Source: an uncultured Campylobacter sp. (GTDB taxonomy: Bacteria > Campylobacterota > Campylobacteria > Campylobacterales > Campylobacteraceae). From it: a DNA stretch of 8,309 nt. The notes beneath the pieces were generated by a model. That model was not told the origin of the DNA. It saw only the letters and a list, made by a program, of their open reading frames with translations, and did no database searches. Positions within the stretch are counted from its first letter, which is position 1. Every line of letters begins with the position of its first letter. The position numbers and the translations under genes are program-made. Shown here piece after piece: positions 8,109 through 8,309 of this stretch. The stretch spans positions 1-8,309 of the forward strand of contig NZ_CALIII010000281.1 in assembly GCF_938018145.1 (NCBI RefSeq). Reading direction: 5' to 3'.

Positions 8109-8227
8109 ATTTGACGATTTAAAATTTAACGTAAAAATCGCAAATAAAATTTAGCCTTAGTCGGTGCACAAAATCATCTTAAAAGCCAAGTTGTTATATC
8201 TGTAAAATTTAACCCAAAATCAGCACG
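8109..8227. other. AT-rich intergenic stretch after the tgt operon
   Basis: No gene, tRNA or strong terminator was recognised. It contains several AAATTT words and a weak inverted repeat, CGATTT at 8115-8120 against AAATCG at 8135-8140, with a 14-nt loop and no following T run. Transcription of the plus operon must end here or further right by a signal I cannot identify. Confidence 0.5.
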
Positions 8228-8268
8228 TTAAATTTGAGCCTCATTAAAAAATAAGCGCAAATTTAACG
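8226..8268. repeat. Perfect 11-bp inverted repeat
   Basis: CGTTAAATTTG at 8226-8236 is exactly complementary to CAAATTTAACG at 8258-8268, around a 21-nt loop in which one mismatch and two more G-C pairs could extend the stem. Neither strand shows a T run directly after the stem, so it is not a standard intrinsic terminator. Part of the symmetry is automatic because AAATTT is itself a palindrome and very common here; the five outer matched pairs are not. Confidence 0.6.
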
Positions 8269-8309
8269 CACCCAAACCAAAACCGCAAATCAGGCGCGCA
8301 GCATAGTTA
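8228..8309 (-). CDS. Possible 3' end of a convergent gene (26 codons, cut by window edge)
   Basis: One minus-strand frame is open from the right edge to a TAA at 8228-8230. Its 26 residues end in GFGLGALNLRLFFNEAQI, glycine- and leucine-rich like a membrane helix. The ending GCNCAAATTTAA (A-Q-I-stop) is the same as that of mtaB in this window. A stretch this short is open by chance about three times in ten, so the call is tentative; a convergent neighbour would fit the layout. No family can be named. Confidence 0.3.
   Translation of the reverse strand, partial: NYAARLICGFGLGALNLRLFFNEAQI

Noticed and set aside
8115..8140. Hairpin CGATTT/AAATCG as terminator of the tgt operon
   Set aside because: The stem is only 6 bp with a 14-nt loop and no T run follows, so it is too weak to call.

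Overview
The window looks like a chromosomal housekeeping region of a Campylobacter, or a close relative in the Campylobacterota, with GC content somewhat below half. That would suit one of the higher-GC oral species (rectus, showae or gracilis type) better than C. jejuni. The evidence is the protein content, the compact gene packing, the extended -10 promoter without a clear -35, and the very frequent word AAATTT. The gene order ftsH-like, mtaB, mscS-like, aroB, RCK-like, tgt matches, from memory, a conserved block in Helicobacter pylori (around HP0281-HP0286) and C. jejuni (around Cj1006c-Cj1011). No mobile element, CRISPR array, rRNA or tRNA was seen.

Layout. Two operons diverge from a 35-bp gap at 5876-5910. 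The minus-strand operon reads leftwards: an RCK/TrkA-like cytoplasmic protein (5875-4472), aroB (4438-3401), an MscS-family channel with a long periplasmic coiled-coil region (3404-1809), the tRNA methylthiotransferase mtaB (1819-530), and the first 181 codons of an FtsH-family membrane protease that runs off the left edge (543-1). The last three junctions overlap by 4, 11 and 14 bp, so translational coupling is likely. The plus-strand operon reads rightwards: tgt (5911-7047), a short CorA-like transporter with a GMN motif (7057-7749), and a small secreted cysteine-rich Sel1-repeat protein (7758-8108), with gaps of only 8-9 bp. The last 201 bp are AT-rich and mostly noncoding, with an 11-bp perfect inverted repeat and possibly the 3' end of a convergent gene.

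How the genes work together. Two products modify the tRNA anticodon loop: Tgt (queuosine pathway, position 34) and MtaB (ms2t6A at position 37). Three may act in ion and osmotic homeostasis: the MscS-like channel, the RCK-like protein and the CorA-like transporter. AroB supplies the shikimate pathway, FtsH does membrane protein quality control, and the Sel1 protein is exported. Most of this is conserved core genome. The less explained points are the AAATTT over-representation, the shared symmetric -10 region between the operons, the RCK-like protein without an obvious channel subunit, the architecture of the MscS-like protein, and the two small plus-strand membrane or secreted proteins.
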